NCBI GenBank assembly: GCA_030826265.1
Contig: JAPJOH010000018.1
Span: 1 to 54,968, forward strand
Length of the DNA: 54,968 bases
DNA from: Collinsella aerofaciens
GTDB lineage: Bacteria; Actinomycetota; Coriobacteriia; Coriobacteriales; Coriobacteriaceae
Reading direction: 5' to 3'
Positions 10,303 to 20,044 of this stretch are shown in pieces; position 1 is the first letter of the stretch; each line of letters opens with the position of its first letter. The position numbers and the translations under genes were made by a program. Below the pieces are notes generated by a model. It did not search any database. It saw only the letters and a program-made list of their open reading frames with translations, and was not told the DNA's origin.

Positions 10303-11209
10303 CGTGGGCTACTCCTTCAAAGAGGCAATCAGCCACTTCTTCCGTAACTGGACTACCTCGCTCGGCGCCGTCATCACGATCTTCCTTTCGCTGTTTATCA
10401 TCGGCCTGTTCATTATGGGTTCCGCGATGCTGAACTCCGTGATCGGTACCGTCGAGGATCAGGTTGTCATTAATGCCTTTATTAGCGATGACGCCGATCA
10501 GGCAGACGTCCAGGCCTTTGAGGCCGAGCTCAAGACGTGGAGCAACGTCAAGTCCGTGACCTATAAGGACAAGGACGACGCGCTGGCCGAGTATACGAGC
10601 AAGATGTCGGGCAACGCCGACGCCACCATGAGCGCGCTCGATGGCCAGAACCCGCTGCCGGCTTCCTTCGCTATTGAGATGGACGATCCGTCCAAGGTCG
10701 AGAGCACGGCAAAGAAGCTCAAGAAGGATGCCGATTTCCAGAAGATCGCGGATGACGGCGACGTCAACGCGAGCGTGTTGTACGGCCAGGAGGAAGTGAG
10801 CCGCCTGTTCCAGGTGACCAACTACATCCGCATCGCCGCCGTGGTGCTCGTTGGCCTTCTGACCTTTATCGCATTCATCTTCATCAACAACACGATTCGC
10901 CTGTCCATCACGGCGCGTCGTCGTGAGATTGCGATTATGCGTCTGGTCGGCGCCAGCAACGGCTTCATTCGTGGCCCGTTTATCACCGAGGGCGTGCTGC
11001 AGGCCATTTTGGGCTCGCTGCTTTCCATCGGCGTTCTGGAGCTGCTGCGCAATCTGATGATTCCGCGTCTGCAGGAGAGCATCGGCTGGATGTCGTTTGC
11101 CCTGCCGATGCAGTACTACCTGGTGACCTATGCTGCGCTGATTCTGGTCGGCGTGATTATCGGTCTCTTTGGTTCTGCCATCGCCATGCGCCGCTACCTG
11201 CGCGTGTAG
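10289..11209 (+). CDS. ftsX: FtsX cell-division permease-like protein
   Basis: 306 residues. One membrane segment at about 25-50 (SLGAVITIFLSLFIIGLFIMG), then an extracytoplasmic domain (55-175), then three segments with the FtsX/MacB core (IRLSITARRREIAIMRLVGASNGFIRGPF, where REIAIMRLVGAS is the coupling helix contacting FtsE). GAGGGGAGG precedes the ATG, inside ftsE. The extracytoplasmic domain would contact a hydrolase; none is encoded nearby. Confidence 0.95.
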   Translation: MAPTNVGYSFKEAISHFFRNWTTSLGAVITIFLSLFIIGLFIMGSAMLNSVIGTVEDQVVINAFISDDADQADVQAFEAELKTWSNVKSVTYKDKDDALAEYTSKMSGNADATMSALDGQNPLPASFAIEMDDPSKVESTAKKLKKDADFQKIADDGDVNASVLYGQEEVSRLFQVTNYIRIAAVVLVGLLTFIAFIFINNTIRLSITARRREIAIMRLVGASNGFIRGPFITEGVLQAILGSLLSIGVLELLRNLMIPRLQESIGWMSFALPMQYYLVTYAALILVGVIIGLFGSAIAMRRYLRV

Positions 11210-11234
11210 GCATGCCTGGAATTCATCCCTTCCA

Positions 11235-11268
11235 ACGGGTCGTCTCTTATGGGGCGGCCCGTTTTTTG
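11235..11268 (+). terminator. intrinsic terminator of ftsEX
   Basis: ACGGGTCGTC pairs with GGGCGGCCCGT and is followed by TTTTTT. Confidence 0.85.
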
Positions 11269-11332
11269 TCCCCTAGGGATCATTTGGGTAGACTCTTGGG
11301 ATGTAAACGGCAATCGATAGTTAGGAGGCGCC

Positions 11333-13468
11333 ATGGGGCGCAATAACAAGCATAAGCGTGGAGCTCGCAATAAGCGCGGGCCGGTGCGCAGCGAACGCCG
11401 TCCGAGCCTGACCGGGCGCGTGCAGCTCCATGAGCACAGTGCCTATGTCATAACCGAGAATGGCGACTACAAGGTCATGGGTCGCGGCAAGCGTGAGATC
11501 ATGGACGGCGATACCGTTGCCGTGAGCATTAAGAATAGCCCGCATGGCGAGCGTCGCGCCGTGATCGAGGGCGTAGTTGAGCGCGCAGCCATAAGCGTGG
11601 TGGGTACGTACCAGACCGCCGGTCCGCTCGGTGTGATCGAGCCGCTCGATTCGCGCTTGAAGGCCGACTTCTTCATTTTGCCCGAGGATACCTCGGCGGA
11701 TCGTCTGGGTGTCCACCCGGGTGATGCCGTTGTCGCGCGCATTTTGACCTACCCGACGCGCCTGGAATCGGGCACTGTGACGATCGAACGCCGCATTGGC
11801 GGAGATGACGCGCCCGATTTGGGCGTTCAATATGTGATGGCGCGTTACGGCTATACCGATAGTTATCCCGAGGCCGCGCTGGACGAGGCCGAGGGGCTTT
11901 CGCTCGATGTGTCCGCGGCGCTTAAGGACCCGCTCCGCCGCGATCTGCGCGACCGCTTTGTCATCACGATCGACCCGGTCGACGCGCGCGACTTTGACGA
12001 TGCCATTTCGTTGGAGCGCACGCCCGAGGGTGGCTACAAGCTGGGTGTGCATATCGCCGACGTTTCACACTATGTGGCTTGGGACGGGCATATCGATCTT
12101 GAGGCTCGTCATCGTACGACATCGGTGTATCTGGCCGATCGTGTGCTTCCCATGCTGCCCGAACGCCTGTCCTGTGACCTGTGCTCGCTTCGCCCTGACG
12201 AGGACCGTCTTGCGTTTACCGTCGATATCGAGCTCGATGCGCAGGGTCGCGTGCGGCATTACGATCCGTACCCCAGCGTGATTCGCTCGCGTGTGCGTAT
12301 GGACTATGACGGCGCCGAGGCGCTGCTGGTGCGTGCCGGCGCGGTTGAGTATTCGGTGCTGGAGGGTGCGGCCGAGGATGTTGCGGCTGCCGAGGCCTCG
12401 CGCGAGGAAGCGCTTGAGCGCGGTCTTGCGTGCGAGGAGGCCGCCCGCGGCTACAACGTCGATCTCGGCGATTTCCTTGTCGCCGCCAACGAGCTCGCTG
12501 AACTTCGCCGTCGTATTCGTCGCGCCCGAGGCTCAGTCGATTTTGACACGGCCGAGATTCGCGCTCTATTGGATGAGGACGGAGTGCCCGTGCAGATTGT
12601 GGCGCGTGAGCGTTCGTGTGCCACGTCGCTTATCGAGGAAGCCATGCTGCTCGCCAACGAGTGCGTTGCAGAGTGGTTGGCAGACCGTGATATCGAGGCC
12701 TGCTATCGCGTGCATGAGAATCCGAGCCCCGATAGCCTGCACGGTGCCGCCGTTGCGCTGGCGCAGCTAGGCATCATCGACGATCGCCGTGCTGCCGGTA
12801 TTGCCCTGGGGAGCCCCGATGAGCTGCAGGCTGCAGTTGATGCTGCCGCCGGTACGGCCAACGCACCGCTCGTTAACACGCTGCTTCTGCGCAGCATGCA
12901 GCGCGCGCTGTACAAGCCGCGCAACGAGGGCCACTTTGCGCTCGCCGCGCCGCGCTACTGTCACTTTACGAGTCCCATCCGTCGCTACCCCGATCTGGTG
13001 GTGCACCGCGTGCTCAAACTGCAGTTGGCCTATGAGCAGCTCGGCGGCAAGGACACCTTGGTCCGTACGTCGCGGCTGATCGGCAAGGGGCGCGAGTCGC
13101 TGCCGCGCATTCTGCCGCAGATCTGCCGCGCATGCAGCGATGCCGAGCGCGCGGCAGATGCCGCCAGCCATGCGACGCAAAAGATCAAGATTGCCCAGTA
13201 CTACGAGGACCGCCTGGGCGAGCGCTATGCCGGAACGGTCTCGTGGGTCAGCAGCATGGGCCTCTTTGTGCGCTTGGACCTAACGCAGGTCGAAGGCTTG
13301 GTTTCGATCAAGAGCCTGGGCAACGAGTGGTTCGAGTTTGACGAGGATGCGCTTACGCTGACGGGCGCCGACACGGGGACTCGCTATGAACTGGGTCAGC
13401 GCGTGATTGTCGAGGTCTCGCGCGTCAATACCACGCGTGGGCACTTGGACTTTAAGCTTATCCATTAG
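11333..13468 (+). CDS. rnr: ribonuclease R (RNB family exoribonuclease)
   Basis: 711 residues. A basic N-terminus (GRNNKHKRGARNKRG) and cold-shock-like RNA-binding region (25-160) lead into the RNB catalytic domain (200-560) with metal-binding aspartates D214, D220, D222 and D223 in IDPVDARDFDDA. HFTSPIRRYPDLVVHR is the conserved RNB end, and an S1 domain (625-705, GTVSWVSSMGLFVRL) closes the protein. It degrades structured RNA 3' to 5' and acts in tmRNA-linked quality control; smpB lies about 9 kb downstream, not in the same operon. TAGGAGGC precedes the ATG. Confidence 0.95.
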   Translation: MGRNNKHKRGARNKRGPVRSERRPSLTGRVQLHEHSAYVITENGDYKVMGRGKREIMDGDTVAVSIKNSPHGERRAVIEGVVERAAISVVGTYQTAGPLGVIEPLDSRLKADFFILPEDTSADRLGVHPGDAVVARILTYPTRLESGTVTIERRIGGDDAPDLGVQYVMARYGYTDSYPEAALDEAEGLSLDVSAALKDPLRRDLRDRFVITIDPVDARDFDDAISLERTPEGGYKLGVHIADVSHYVAWDGHIDLEARHRTTSVYLADRVLPMLPERLSCDLCSLRPDEDRLAFTVDIELDAQGRVRHYDPYPSVIRSRVRMDYDGAEALLVRAGAVEYSVLEGAAEDVAAAEASREEALERGLACEEAARGYNVDLGDFLVAANELAELRRRIRRARGSVDFDTAEIRALLDEDGVPVQIVARERSCATSLIEEAMLLANECVAEWLADRDIEACYRVHENPSPDSLHGAAVALAQLGIIDDRRAAGIALGSPDELQAAVDAAAGTANAPLVNTLLLRSMQRALYKPRNEGHFALAAPRYCHFTSPIRRYPDLVVHRVLKLQLAYEQLGGKDTLVRTSRLIGKGRESLPRILPQICRACSDAERAADAASHATQKIKIAQYYEDRLGERYAGTVSWVSSMGLFVRLDLTQVEGLVSIKSLGNEWFEFDEDALTLTGADTGTRYELGQRVIVEVSRVNTTRGHLDFKLIH

Positions 13469-13497
13469 CCAAATCCCGACTCATGGTGGGGGAGCGG

Positions 13498-13529
13498 AGG
13501 GCGGCCTTTCGGGACCGCCCTTCGCATTT
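13498..13529 (+). terminator. hairpin after rnr, probable terminator
   Basis: AGGGCGGCC and GGGACCGCCCT pair around TTTC; the T-run is weak (TTCGCATTT). Confidence 0.6.
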
Positions 13530-13600
13530 GAATCGTGACTACCTTGCCGCCTGCTCGGCCGCCCGCTTACCTGCTATTTGAGAGGTAAAACCTACCAAAA

Positions 13601-13627
13601 TAAACCTGTCCCTTTTTGGCAGGTTTA
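13601..13627. repeat. short hairpin repeat TAAACCTG...CAGGTTTA
   Basis: 8-bp perfect arms around CCCTTTTTGG; 18 bases are identical to 1438-1455. It lies immediately before the ribosome-binding region of the recombinase gene. Confidence 0.6.
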
Positions 13628-13645
13628 CAAGAAAGCGGGGATGAG

Positions 13646-14251
13646 ATGGCGACGGTGTACGGTTATGCGCGGGTGAGTTCGCGCGATCAGAACCTTAATC
13701 GGCAGCTGGATGCGCTGGGCGCCTATGGCGTGGGCTCGGCGAATATTTATGCCGACCATGCGAGTGGCAAGGACTTCGATCGACCGCGTTATCGCGAGCT
13801 GCTGCACGTCCTGGGAGACGGGGACGTGCTGGTGGTGCTTTCTATCGACCGACTTGGCCGTAATTACTCCGAGATTCTTGAGGAATGGCGACGCATTACC
13901 AAGGAGCTCGGGGTTGCCATTGTGGTGTTGGACATGCCATTGCTTGACACGCGCGCTAGGGCCAGCGGCGCGCCGGATGTGACCAACACCCTGATTGCCG
14001 ATATTGTGCTGCAACTGCTGAGCTACGTGGCGCAGGTGGAGCGCGAGAATATCCATCGGCGCCAGGCGGAGGGAATTGCAGCGGCGCGAGCGCGAGGGGT
14101 CCGTTTCGGTCGACCTCGCAAGCCGTGCCCTCCTCAGTTTGAGCTGGTGCGCGATAGCTATGAGGCGGGCGATATTACCCGCAGCCAGGCAGCAAAATGC
14201 CTGGGCGTGTGCGTGGGGACGTTCGATCGCTGGATGCGCGAGGCGGGGTAG
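13646..14251 (+). CDS. small serine recombinase (resolvase/invertase family)
   Basis: 201 residues. Resolvase catalytic domain at 1-140: YARVSSRDQNLNRQ with S11 as likely nucleophile, the VLSIDRLGRNYSEI arginine block, and the long helix ending VERENIHRRQAEGIAAARARG. A short Hin/Gin-like helix-turn-helix follows (ITRSQAAKCLGVCVGTFDRWM). Start chosen at the ATG after GCGGGG; an in-frame TTG at 13616 lies inside the preceding repeat. No crossover sites or invertible segment were recognised nearby, and there are no other mobile-element genes, so its target is unknown. Confidence 0.9.
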   Translation: MATVYGYARVSSRDQNLNRQLDALGAYGVGSANIYADHASGKDFDRPRYRELLHVLGDGDVLVVLSIDRLGRNYSEILEEWRRITKELGVAIVVLDMPLLDTRARASGAPDVTNTLIADIVLQLLSYVAQVERENIHRRQAEGIAAARARGVRFGRPRKPCPPQFELVRDSYEAGDITRSQAAKCLGVCVGTFDRWMREAG

Positions 14252-14355
14252 GGGTTTGCGTCGCTTTGTCGCTTCCTGTTGCGATTCAAATTTTGATACG
14301 GTGACGATGCCATTTGGGGCTACACTCGCTGATATTCAAAAAAGGAGGTTGGCCC

Positions 14356-14937
14356 TTGGCTCGCGTAAAACAAATAATCGGATGGACCGCGATCGTTCTG
14401 TTCGCTGCAACGCTGGCGGGCATCTGGGTGCTGACGGAGCAAAACGCGGTGCAGACGTCGTTGCTGAGCGAGTCCACCGCGCGTGTGGTGGAGGGTCAGG
14501 CTACGGGCGTTCAGGCTGCCGATGCTACGGGTGAAGCCCAGACGGAGAACGGAGTGACCGGGGGCGCCGATTCGGCTGCCTCGAATGTCCGGTCTGGCCG
14601 ACTTGCTTCCATTCGCATGTGGGTGGGCACAAACGTCCGTCGCGTTGCCCATACCGTAGAGTTTTTCTTCGTCGGATTATTCGCCTCCGTGGTCGTGGTT
14701 TGCTTTTCCAGGCGTCCGTGGAGCGTATGCTCCCGTTGCGTGCCCGTATTGCTCTTTTGCGCCGCCTGCTCCGTTGGCGATCAGGTACATAAGATCTTTG
14801 TTCCCGGCAGGCATTTCGACGTTATCGATTTAGGATTCGATGCTGCGGGCTATGTCACCGCCATGCTGTTGGTATTGCTGGCGGCGGCGTTGGTGCGCCA
14901 TGCGACTCGGCCGATCGGCGCCCATGCGAGGCGCTAG
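14356..14937 (+). CDS. VanZ-like membrane protein
   Basis: 193 residues from a TTG preceded by AAAGGAGG (6-base spacing). One membrane segment at 5-25, then a low-complexity Ala/Thr/Glu/Gly loop (about 33-85), then RRVAHTVEFFFVGLF, and D-x-x-HKIFVPGRHFDVIDLGFDAAG, which match the conserved R-x-x-H...E and D-x-H-Q...PGR...D..D...G pattern of VanZ-like proteins; last segment at 160-180. VanZ is linked to low-level teicoplanin resistance, but most family members have unknown roles. The long loop is not typical. It lies upstream of cell-wall sugar recycling genes but is separated from them by a terminator. Confidence 0.75.
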   Translation: MARVKQIIGWTAIVLFAATLAGIWVLTEQNAVQTSLLSESTARVVEGQATGVQAADATGEAQTENGVTGGADSAASNVRSGRLASIRMWVGTNVRRVAHTVEFFFVGLFASVVVVCFSRRPWSVCSRCVPVLLFCAACSVGDQVHKIFVPGRHFDVIDLGFDAAGYVTAMLLVLLAAALVRHATRPIGAHARR

Positions 14938-15018
14938 CCGGTAACAAACCCGTTTCTGATAATGCGACCTTGTTGAATTATTTTGTGTCGCGCGTATTTC
15001 CGAGCGGTCGGATTTGAG

Positions 15019-15045
15019 GGGCGAGCGGTAGAACGCTCGCCCTTT
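15019..15045 (+). terminator. intrinsic terminator after the VanZ-like gene
   Basis: GGGCGAGCG and CGCTCGCCC pair around GTAGAA, followed by TTTGTG. Confidence 0.75.
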
Positions 15046-15067
15046 GTGCGCCACGATGCGGCACAAT

Positions 15068-15096
15068 GTACCGCAAAAGCTGTTTGTATCCGGTAC
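15068..15096. promoter_or_regulatory. possible operator of the MurNAc cluster
   Basis: GTACCG (15068-15073) and CGGTAC (15091-15096) form a short inverted repeat about 45 bases before the MurR-type regulator start. A role as its operator is a guess from position. Confidence 0.25.
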
Positions 15097-15141
15097 GAAT
15101 CGTTCGTTGGTCTTTAATTCTTCTCAACGGAGGTGTTTGAG

Positions 15142-15993
15142 ATGGCAAACGGATTGCTTTTGCGGCTTCGCGAGCGTGAGCTCAGCGCGAGCCCGGCGGA
15201 ACGCAATGTCATCGCATATGTAAGCGCTCATCCGCACGAGGTGGTCGGGCTGTCCGTCCGCGGTCTTGCCGATGTCACGTTCTCCTCGCCCTCGAGCATT
15301 TTGCGCTTTTGCAAGCGTTTGGGTTTTGCGGGCTACAAGGAGTTCCAGCGCGAACTGATTGCCGAGCTGGCGCTCTTGGGTGACAAGAAAGACGTAGCCC
15401 TCGAGGACATCTCCATGGATGACAGCGTCGAACGTATCGTGGGGAAGGTGATGAAAAGCAACGTGCGCACGATCGAGGCGACGGCGCGAACGCTCGATTA
15501 CACCGTCTTGGAGCGATGCGCGGCCCGTCTTAAGCGGGCACGCGCGGTCAATCTGTTCGGTATTGGTGCCTCTCGTTTGGTCGCGCACGACCTGGCGCAA
15601 AAGCTCATGCGTGTCGACAAAGAGTGCCATCTGTACGACGACTGGCATGATCAGCTCTTATGTGCCAAGAACATGCATGAGGGCGATATGGCAATCGCCT
15701 TTAGCTACTCGGGCTTGACGCAAGAGGTGCTGGACTGCACCGCCGAGGCTCAACGCCACAACTGTCCCGTTGTGGCCGTTACCAAAGTAGATGGATCATC
15801 CAAGCTTGCCACCATGGCCGATGCCGTGCTCGGCGTCGCTGCGAGTGAACCCTTGGTCCGCAGCGGTGCCATGGCTTCGCGTATGGCCCAGCTTATGGTT
15901 GTCGATGCCCTTTACGCTGCTTACGTTGCCAGCGACTACGAACGGGCGACGCATGTCATTAAGCAAAACTACATCGAGAAACAGGAAAGATGA
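15142..15993 (+). CDS. RpiR/MurR family transcriptional regulator (HTH + SIS)
   Basis: 283 residues. The N-terminal RpiR-type helix-turn-helix (15-75) contains VRGLADVTFSSPSSILRFCKRLGFAGYKEFQ. The SIS sugar-phosphate-binding domain (125-260) has LFGIGASRLVAHDLAQKL and AFSYSGLTQEVLDC. E. coli MurR uses this layout to sense MurNAc-6-phosphate, and the next genes act on that compound, so a MurR role is likely. ATG at 15142, eight bases after GGAGG; a GTG at 15133 overlaps that site. The gene ends with TGA 10 bases before murQ. Confidence 0.9.
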   Translation: MANGLLLRLRERELSASPAERNVIAYVSAHPHEVVGLSVRGLADVTFSSPSSILRFCKRLGFAGYKEFQRELIAELALLGDKKDVALEDISMDDSVERIVGKVMKSNVRTIEATARTLDYTVLERCAARLKRARAVNLFGIGASRLVAHDLAQKLMRVDKECHLYDDWHDQLLCAKNMHEGDMAIAFSYSGLTQEVLDCTAEAQRHNCPVVAVTKVDGSSKLATMADAVLGVAASEPLVRSGAMASRMAQLMVVDALYAAYVASDYERATHVIKQNYIEKQER

Positions 15994-16003
15994 GGTGAAT
16001 GAA

Positions 16004-16927
<924 letters not shown>

Positions 16928-16984
16928 GTGCGCGGCGCGAGCTGATATGACATCCAGACGAGATACCCAATACAAGGAGGAGTT

Positions 16985-18415
16985 ATGACGAACAAAGAGC
17001 TGGCTCAAAAGCTGCTGGACCTTTTGGGCGGTAAAGACAACGTGCTGGCAAACGCGGCGTGCATGACGCGCCTGCGCGTGACCGTCAAAGACGCGGGCAA
17101 CGTCGACACGGAGGGCATTAAGGCACTCGACGGCGTGATGGGCCTGGTCGAGGACGACACGATGCAGATCGTGCTGGGTCCGGGCAAGGTGAATAAGGTG
17201 CTCGAGGAGTTCTCCAAGCTCACTGGCCTTGCGAAAGGCGTTGCCGACGAGAGCGTGGTTGACGCTGCGGCCACAAACAAGGCCGCGCAGAAGGCCAAGT
17301 ACGAGTCTAAGCCGGTTCAGGCCTTCCTCAAGAAGATTTCCAATGTCTTCGTCGCCCTGCTTCCCGGCATCATTGCGGCTGGCCTCATCAACGGTATCTG
17401 CAACGTCATTAACGTCTCGACGGCAGGCGCGCTTGCAGGCGAGTGGTGGTACCAGGGCATTCGTTCCATGGGCTGGGCCCTGTTTGCCTATCTGCCCATC
17501 TTGGTGGGCTATAACGCGGCACGTGAGTTTGGTGGCTCCGCTGCGCTGGGCGGCATCGCCGGCATGATGTGTATCGCCAACAGTGCCATGCCCCTGCTTG
17601 CGCCTGGCGCGGCTGATCCTGCCACTGCCATTCTGCTGCCGCTCACCAGTGCGCAGTACAACCCCGCAGCGGGCGGCATGATCGCGGCTCTCATCGCTGG
17701 CGCATTTTTTGCCTGGATGGAGCGTCAGATTCGCAAGGTTATGCCCAACGCACTCGACACGTTCTTGTCTCCGCTGCTGGTGCTCATCATCGGCGCCTTT
17801 GCTCTGATGCTCGTCATCCAGCCGGTTGGCGCATGGCTGACGACTGCCATCTTTAGCGTTTTGACCTTTATCTTCGAGAAGCTGGGCGTCCTGGGCGGCT
17901 ATATCCTGTCGGCAGGCTTCTTGCCGCTGGTTTCCGTCGGCCTGCATCAGGCGCTCACGCCGATCCACGCTATGCTCAACGATCCCGACGGCGCTACCAA
18001 GGGTATCAATTACCTGCTTCCCATCCTTATGATGGCTGGCGGCGGCCAGGTCGGTGCCGGTTTGGCGCTGTACTTTAAGACCAAGAACGCCAAGCTCAAG
18101 AAGTACGTTGCAGAGTCCATTCCCGTTGGAATCCTGGGTGTGGGCGAGCCTCTGATGTATGCTGTTACGCTGCCGCTCGTTCGTCCGTTTGTGACGGCCT
18201 GCCTGGGTGCCGGATTTGGCGGCGCGCTCGCGGCGCTGCTTCACATCGGCACGGTTTCTCAGGGCGTTTCCGGTCTGTTTGGCCTGCTGATCGTCGTTCC
18301 TGGCCAGCAGCTCGGCTACGTTGCCGCTATGCTGCTTGCCTATGCCGCCGGCTTTGTCCTGACGTGGTTCTTTGGCGTCGACGAGCAGAAGATCAACGAG
18401 TTCTTTGGCGAGTAG
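16985..18415 (+). CDS. murP: PTS EIIBC permease, probably MurNAc-specific (MurP type)
   Basis: 476 residues. IIB domain at 1-85 with the phosphorylated C26 in AACMTRLRVTV; linker at 85-115; IIC domain at 115-470 with about ten membrane segments (ALLPGIIAAGLINGICN, GEPLMYAVTLPL as the conserved GxxEP loop). No IIA domain is fused, as in E. coli MurP, so a separate IIA elsewhere must donate phosphate. Glucose-family EIIBC proteins for other sugars look alike; the MurNAc assignment rests on murQ and mupG next to it. AAGGAGGAG precedes the ATG. Confidence 0.88.
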   Translation: MTNKELAQKLLDLLGGKDNVLANAACMTRLRVTVKDAGNVDTEGIKALDGVMGLVEDDTMQIVLGPGKVNKVLEEFSKLTGLAKGVADESVVDAAATNKAAQKAKYESKPVQAFLKKISNVFVALLPGIIAAGLINGICNVINVSTAGALAGEWWYQGIRSMGWALFAYLPILVGYNAAREFGGSAALGGIAGMMCIANSAMPLLAPGAADPATAILLPLTSAQYNPAAGGMIAALIAGAFFAWMERQIRKVMPNALDTFLSPLLVLIIGAFALMLVIQPVGAWLTTAIFSVLTFIFEKLGVLGGYILSAGFLPLVSVGLHQALTPIHAMLNDPDGATKGINYLLPILMMAGGGQVGAGLALYFKTKNAKLKKYVAESIPVGILGVGEPLMYAVTLPLVRPFVTACLGAGFGGALAALLHIGTVSQGVSGLFGLLIVVPGQQLGYVAAMLLAYAAGFVLTWFFGVDEQKINEFFGE

Positions 18416-18482
18416 TTTGATATCGCGAGCCGTGTTGCTCGGGGTTCGCGGCGCGCGGCAGATTTCTTGATGTTATGGTTGT

Positions 18483-18516
18483 GCCGGCGGGGCTAGCTGC
18501 TCCGCCGGCCTTTTTT
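18483..18516 (+). terminator. strong terminator hairpin between murP and mupG
   Basis: GCCGGCGG and CCGCCGGC pair around an 11-base loop and are followed by C and six T. It ends four bases before AAGGAG of mupG, so mupG depends on readthrough or the hairpin regulates it. Confidence 0.85.
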
Positions 18517-18532
18517 AAAGGAGCGTTGAAGC

Positions 18533-19585
18533 GTGAAAACGGGTATTTCGATTTATCTTTCCAGCCCTCTGCAGGATATTGAGCGGACGATTGAACATGG
18601 TGCCGCGGCGGGTGCGCGCTATGCGTTCACCTCGCTGCATATTCCCGAGGATGGGGGAGCGGCGTATGCCGATAAGGTCCGTCATGTGCTGTCGCTGCTT
18701 TCCGCCCGCGGCATTGCGCTCATTGCCGATGTGGGGCCTCGCACGTGCGATTTGCTCGGGCTTGAGCGCATCGAGGACCTGCGCGATCTGGGGTTGGAAT
18801 ACCTTCGTTTGGACTATGGCTTTAGCGCCCAGCGGGTCGCGGAGCTGTCCGGTGTATTTCACATTGTGGTCAATGCATCGACGGTGAGTTCTGATGAAAT
18901 CGCATCGTGGCGTGAGGCCGGTGCCGATGTGACTCGTTTTGCCGCCTGCCACAATTTTTACCCCAAGCCTTATACCGGTTTAGCTCTGGAGGACATTGCT
19001 CGGGTGAATCTTCGTCTTGCGGCGCTTGGATTCGAAATCATGGCTTTTGTGCCGGGTGATGCTAACGTTCGCGGGCCGGTTTTCGAGGGACTGCCGACGG
19101 TCGAGGCGCAGCGCGGTCGCGCGTCAAAGGTTGCTCTCAATATGCTTGAGCTTGCACATGGCGCCGATTGCGACATTGTGTTGGTCGGCGACCCCGATCT
19201 ATCCGATGCGGGCTGGGCGCAGTTTGCTCAAGTTTCCGCCGGATACGTGGACCTGCAATGCGAGCTTGAGCCCGGTTATGCCTATGTGCGCGGGCAGATT
19301 CATCACGACCGGCCCGACTCGAGCGTCCTCATCTTTAGGTCTCAGGAGTCACGTACGACGCTTAAGCCGGATTCCGTGCCGACGGATGCCGGAGCCGGCC
19401 TGCCGCGAAAGGCGGGGTCGATCGCTGTGAGCAATAGCGGATATGGGCGCTACGAAGGCGAGCTTGAGATTGCGCGGGTCGATCTTCCCGGTGACGAGCG
19501 CATGAACGTTGCGGGCCATATCACGCCCGAAGCAATGGAGCTGCTGCCGTTCATTAAGCGCGGATTCGGGGTACGGTTCGTTTAG
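18533..19585 (+). CDS. mupG: MupG-type 6-phospho-N-acetylmuramidase (DUF871 family)
   Basis: 350 residues. The N-terminal TIM-barrel (1-230) contains the DUF871 start MKTGISIYLSS, FTSLHIPED, LRLDYGF, VNASTVSSDEI, ACHNFYPKPYTGLA and a C-terminal small barrel (240-350). In Staphylococcus the family member MupG hydrolyses MurNAc-6-phosphate-GlcNAc to MurNAc-6-phosphate and GlcNAc; the same gene set occurs here, so that role fits. GTG start with AAGGAG nine bases upstream. The 5' terminator hairpin is unusual for an operon member. Confidence 0.85.
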   Translation: MKTGISIYLSSPLQDIERTIEHGAAAGARYAFTSLHIPEDGGAAYADKVRHVLSLLSARGIALIADVGPRTCDLLGLERIEDLRDLGLEYLRLDYGFSAQRVAELSGVFHIVVNASTVSSDEIASWREAGADVTRFAACHNFYPKPYTGLALEDIARVNLRLAALGFEIMAFVPGDANVRGPVFEGLPTVEAQRGRASKVALNMLELAHGADCDIVLVGDPDLSDAGWAQFAQVSAGYVDLQCELEPGYAYVRGQIHHDRPDSSVLIFRSQESRTTLKPDSVPTDAGAGLPRKAGSIAVSNSGYGRYEGELEIARVDLPGDERMNVAGHITPEAMELLPFIKRGFGVRFV

Positions 19586-19677
19586 CGTGTGACCCGCGGG
19601 CTACAATTGGCCCATCATACGAAGGCGCCTCGTGTGGCGTGTGCCTGCGTTGGCCGATCTATATTCGGAGGATTCCC

Positions 19678-20037
19678 ATGACCGTACTGTTTGTTGAATA
19701 TCCCAAGTGCTCGACCTGTAAGAAGGCCAAGGCATGGCTGGATGAACATGGGGTTGAGTATATCGACCGCGATATCGTTTTGGACAATCCCACGGCTGAT
19801 GAGCTTGCGACCTGGACTGCTCATTCGGGGCTGCCGGTGCGGCGCTTCTTTAATTCGTCGGGCATGAAATATCGAGAGCTGGGCCTGAAGGCGCGTCTGG
19901 ATGCGGGCATGACGGATCGGGAGTGCTACGAGCTGCTGGCGACCGACGGCATGCTGGTCAAGCGTCCGCTGCTGGTGGGCGACGACTTTGCGATTCCCGG
20001 CTTTAGGGAATCGGCTTGGGCCGAGGCGTTGCTGTAG
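19678..20037 (+). CDS. ArsC/Spx family protein
   Basis: 119 residues, thioredoxin-like ArsC fold with C11-S-T-C14 near the start (YPKCSTCKKAKAWL), DRDIVLDNPTADEL, and RRFFNSSGMKYREL. The family includes glutaredoxin-type arsenate reductases and Spx-like regulators; the CxxC resembles Spx and YffB-like members, so arsenate reduction cannot be claimed. GGAGG lies six bases before the ATG. Monocistronic in appearance; TACAAT at 19602-19607 may be its -10. Confidence 0.85.
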   Translation: MTVLFVEYPKCSTCKKAKAWLDEHGVEYIDRDIVLDNPTADELATWTAHSGLPVRRFFNSSGMKYRELGLKARLDAGMTDRECYELLATDGMLVKRPLLVGDDFAIPGFRESAWAEALL

Positions 20038-20044
20038 CGGCTGC

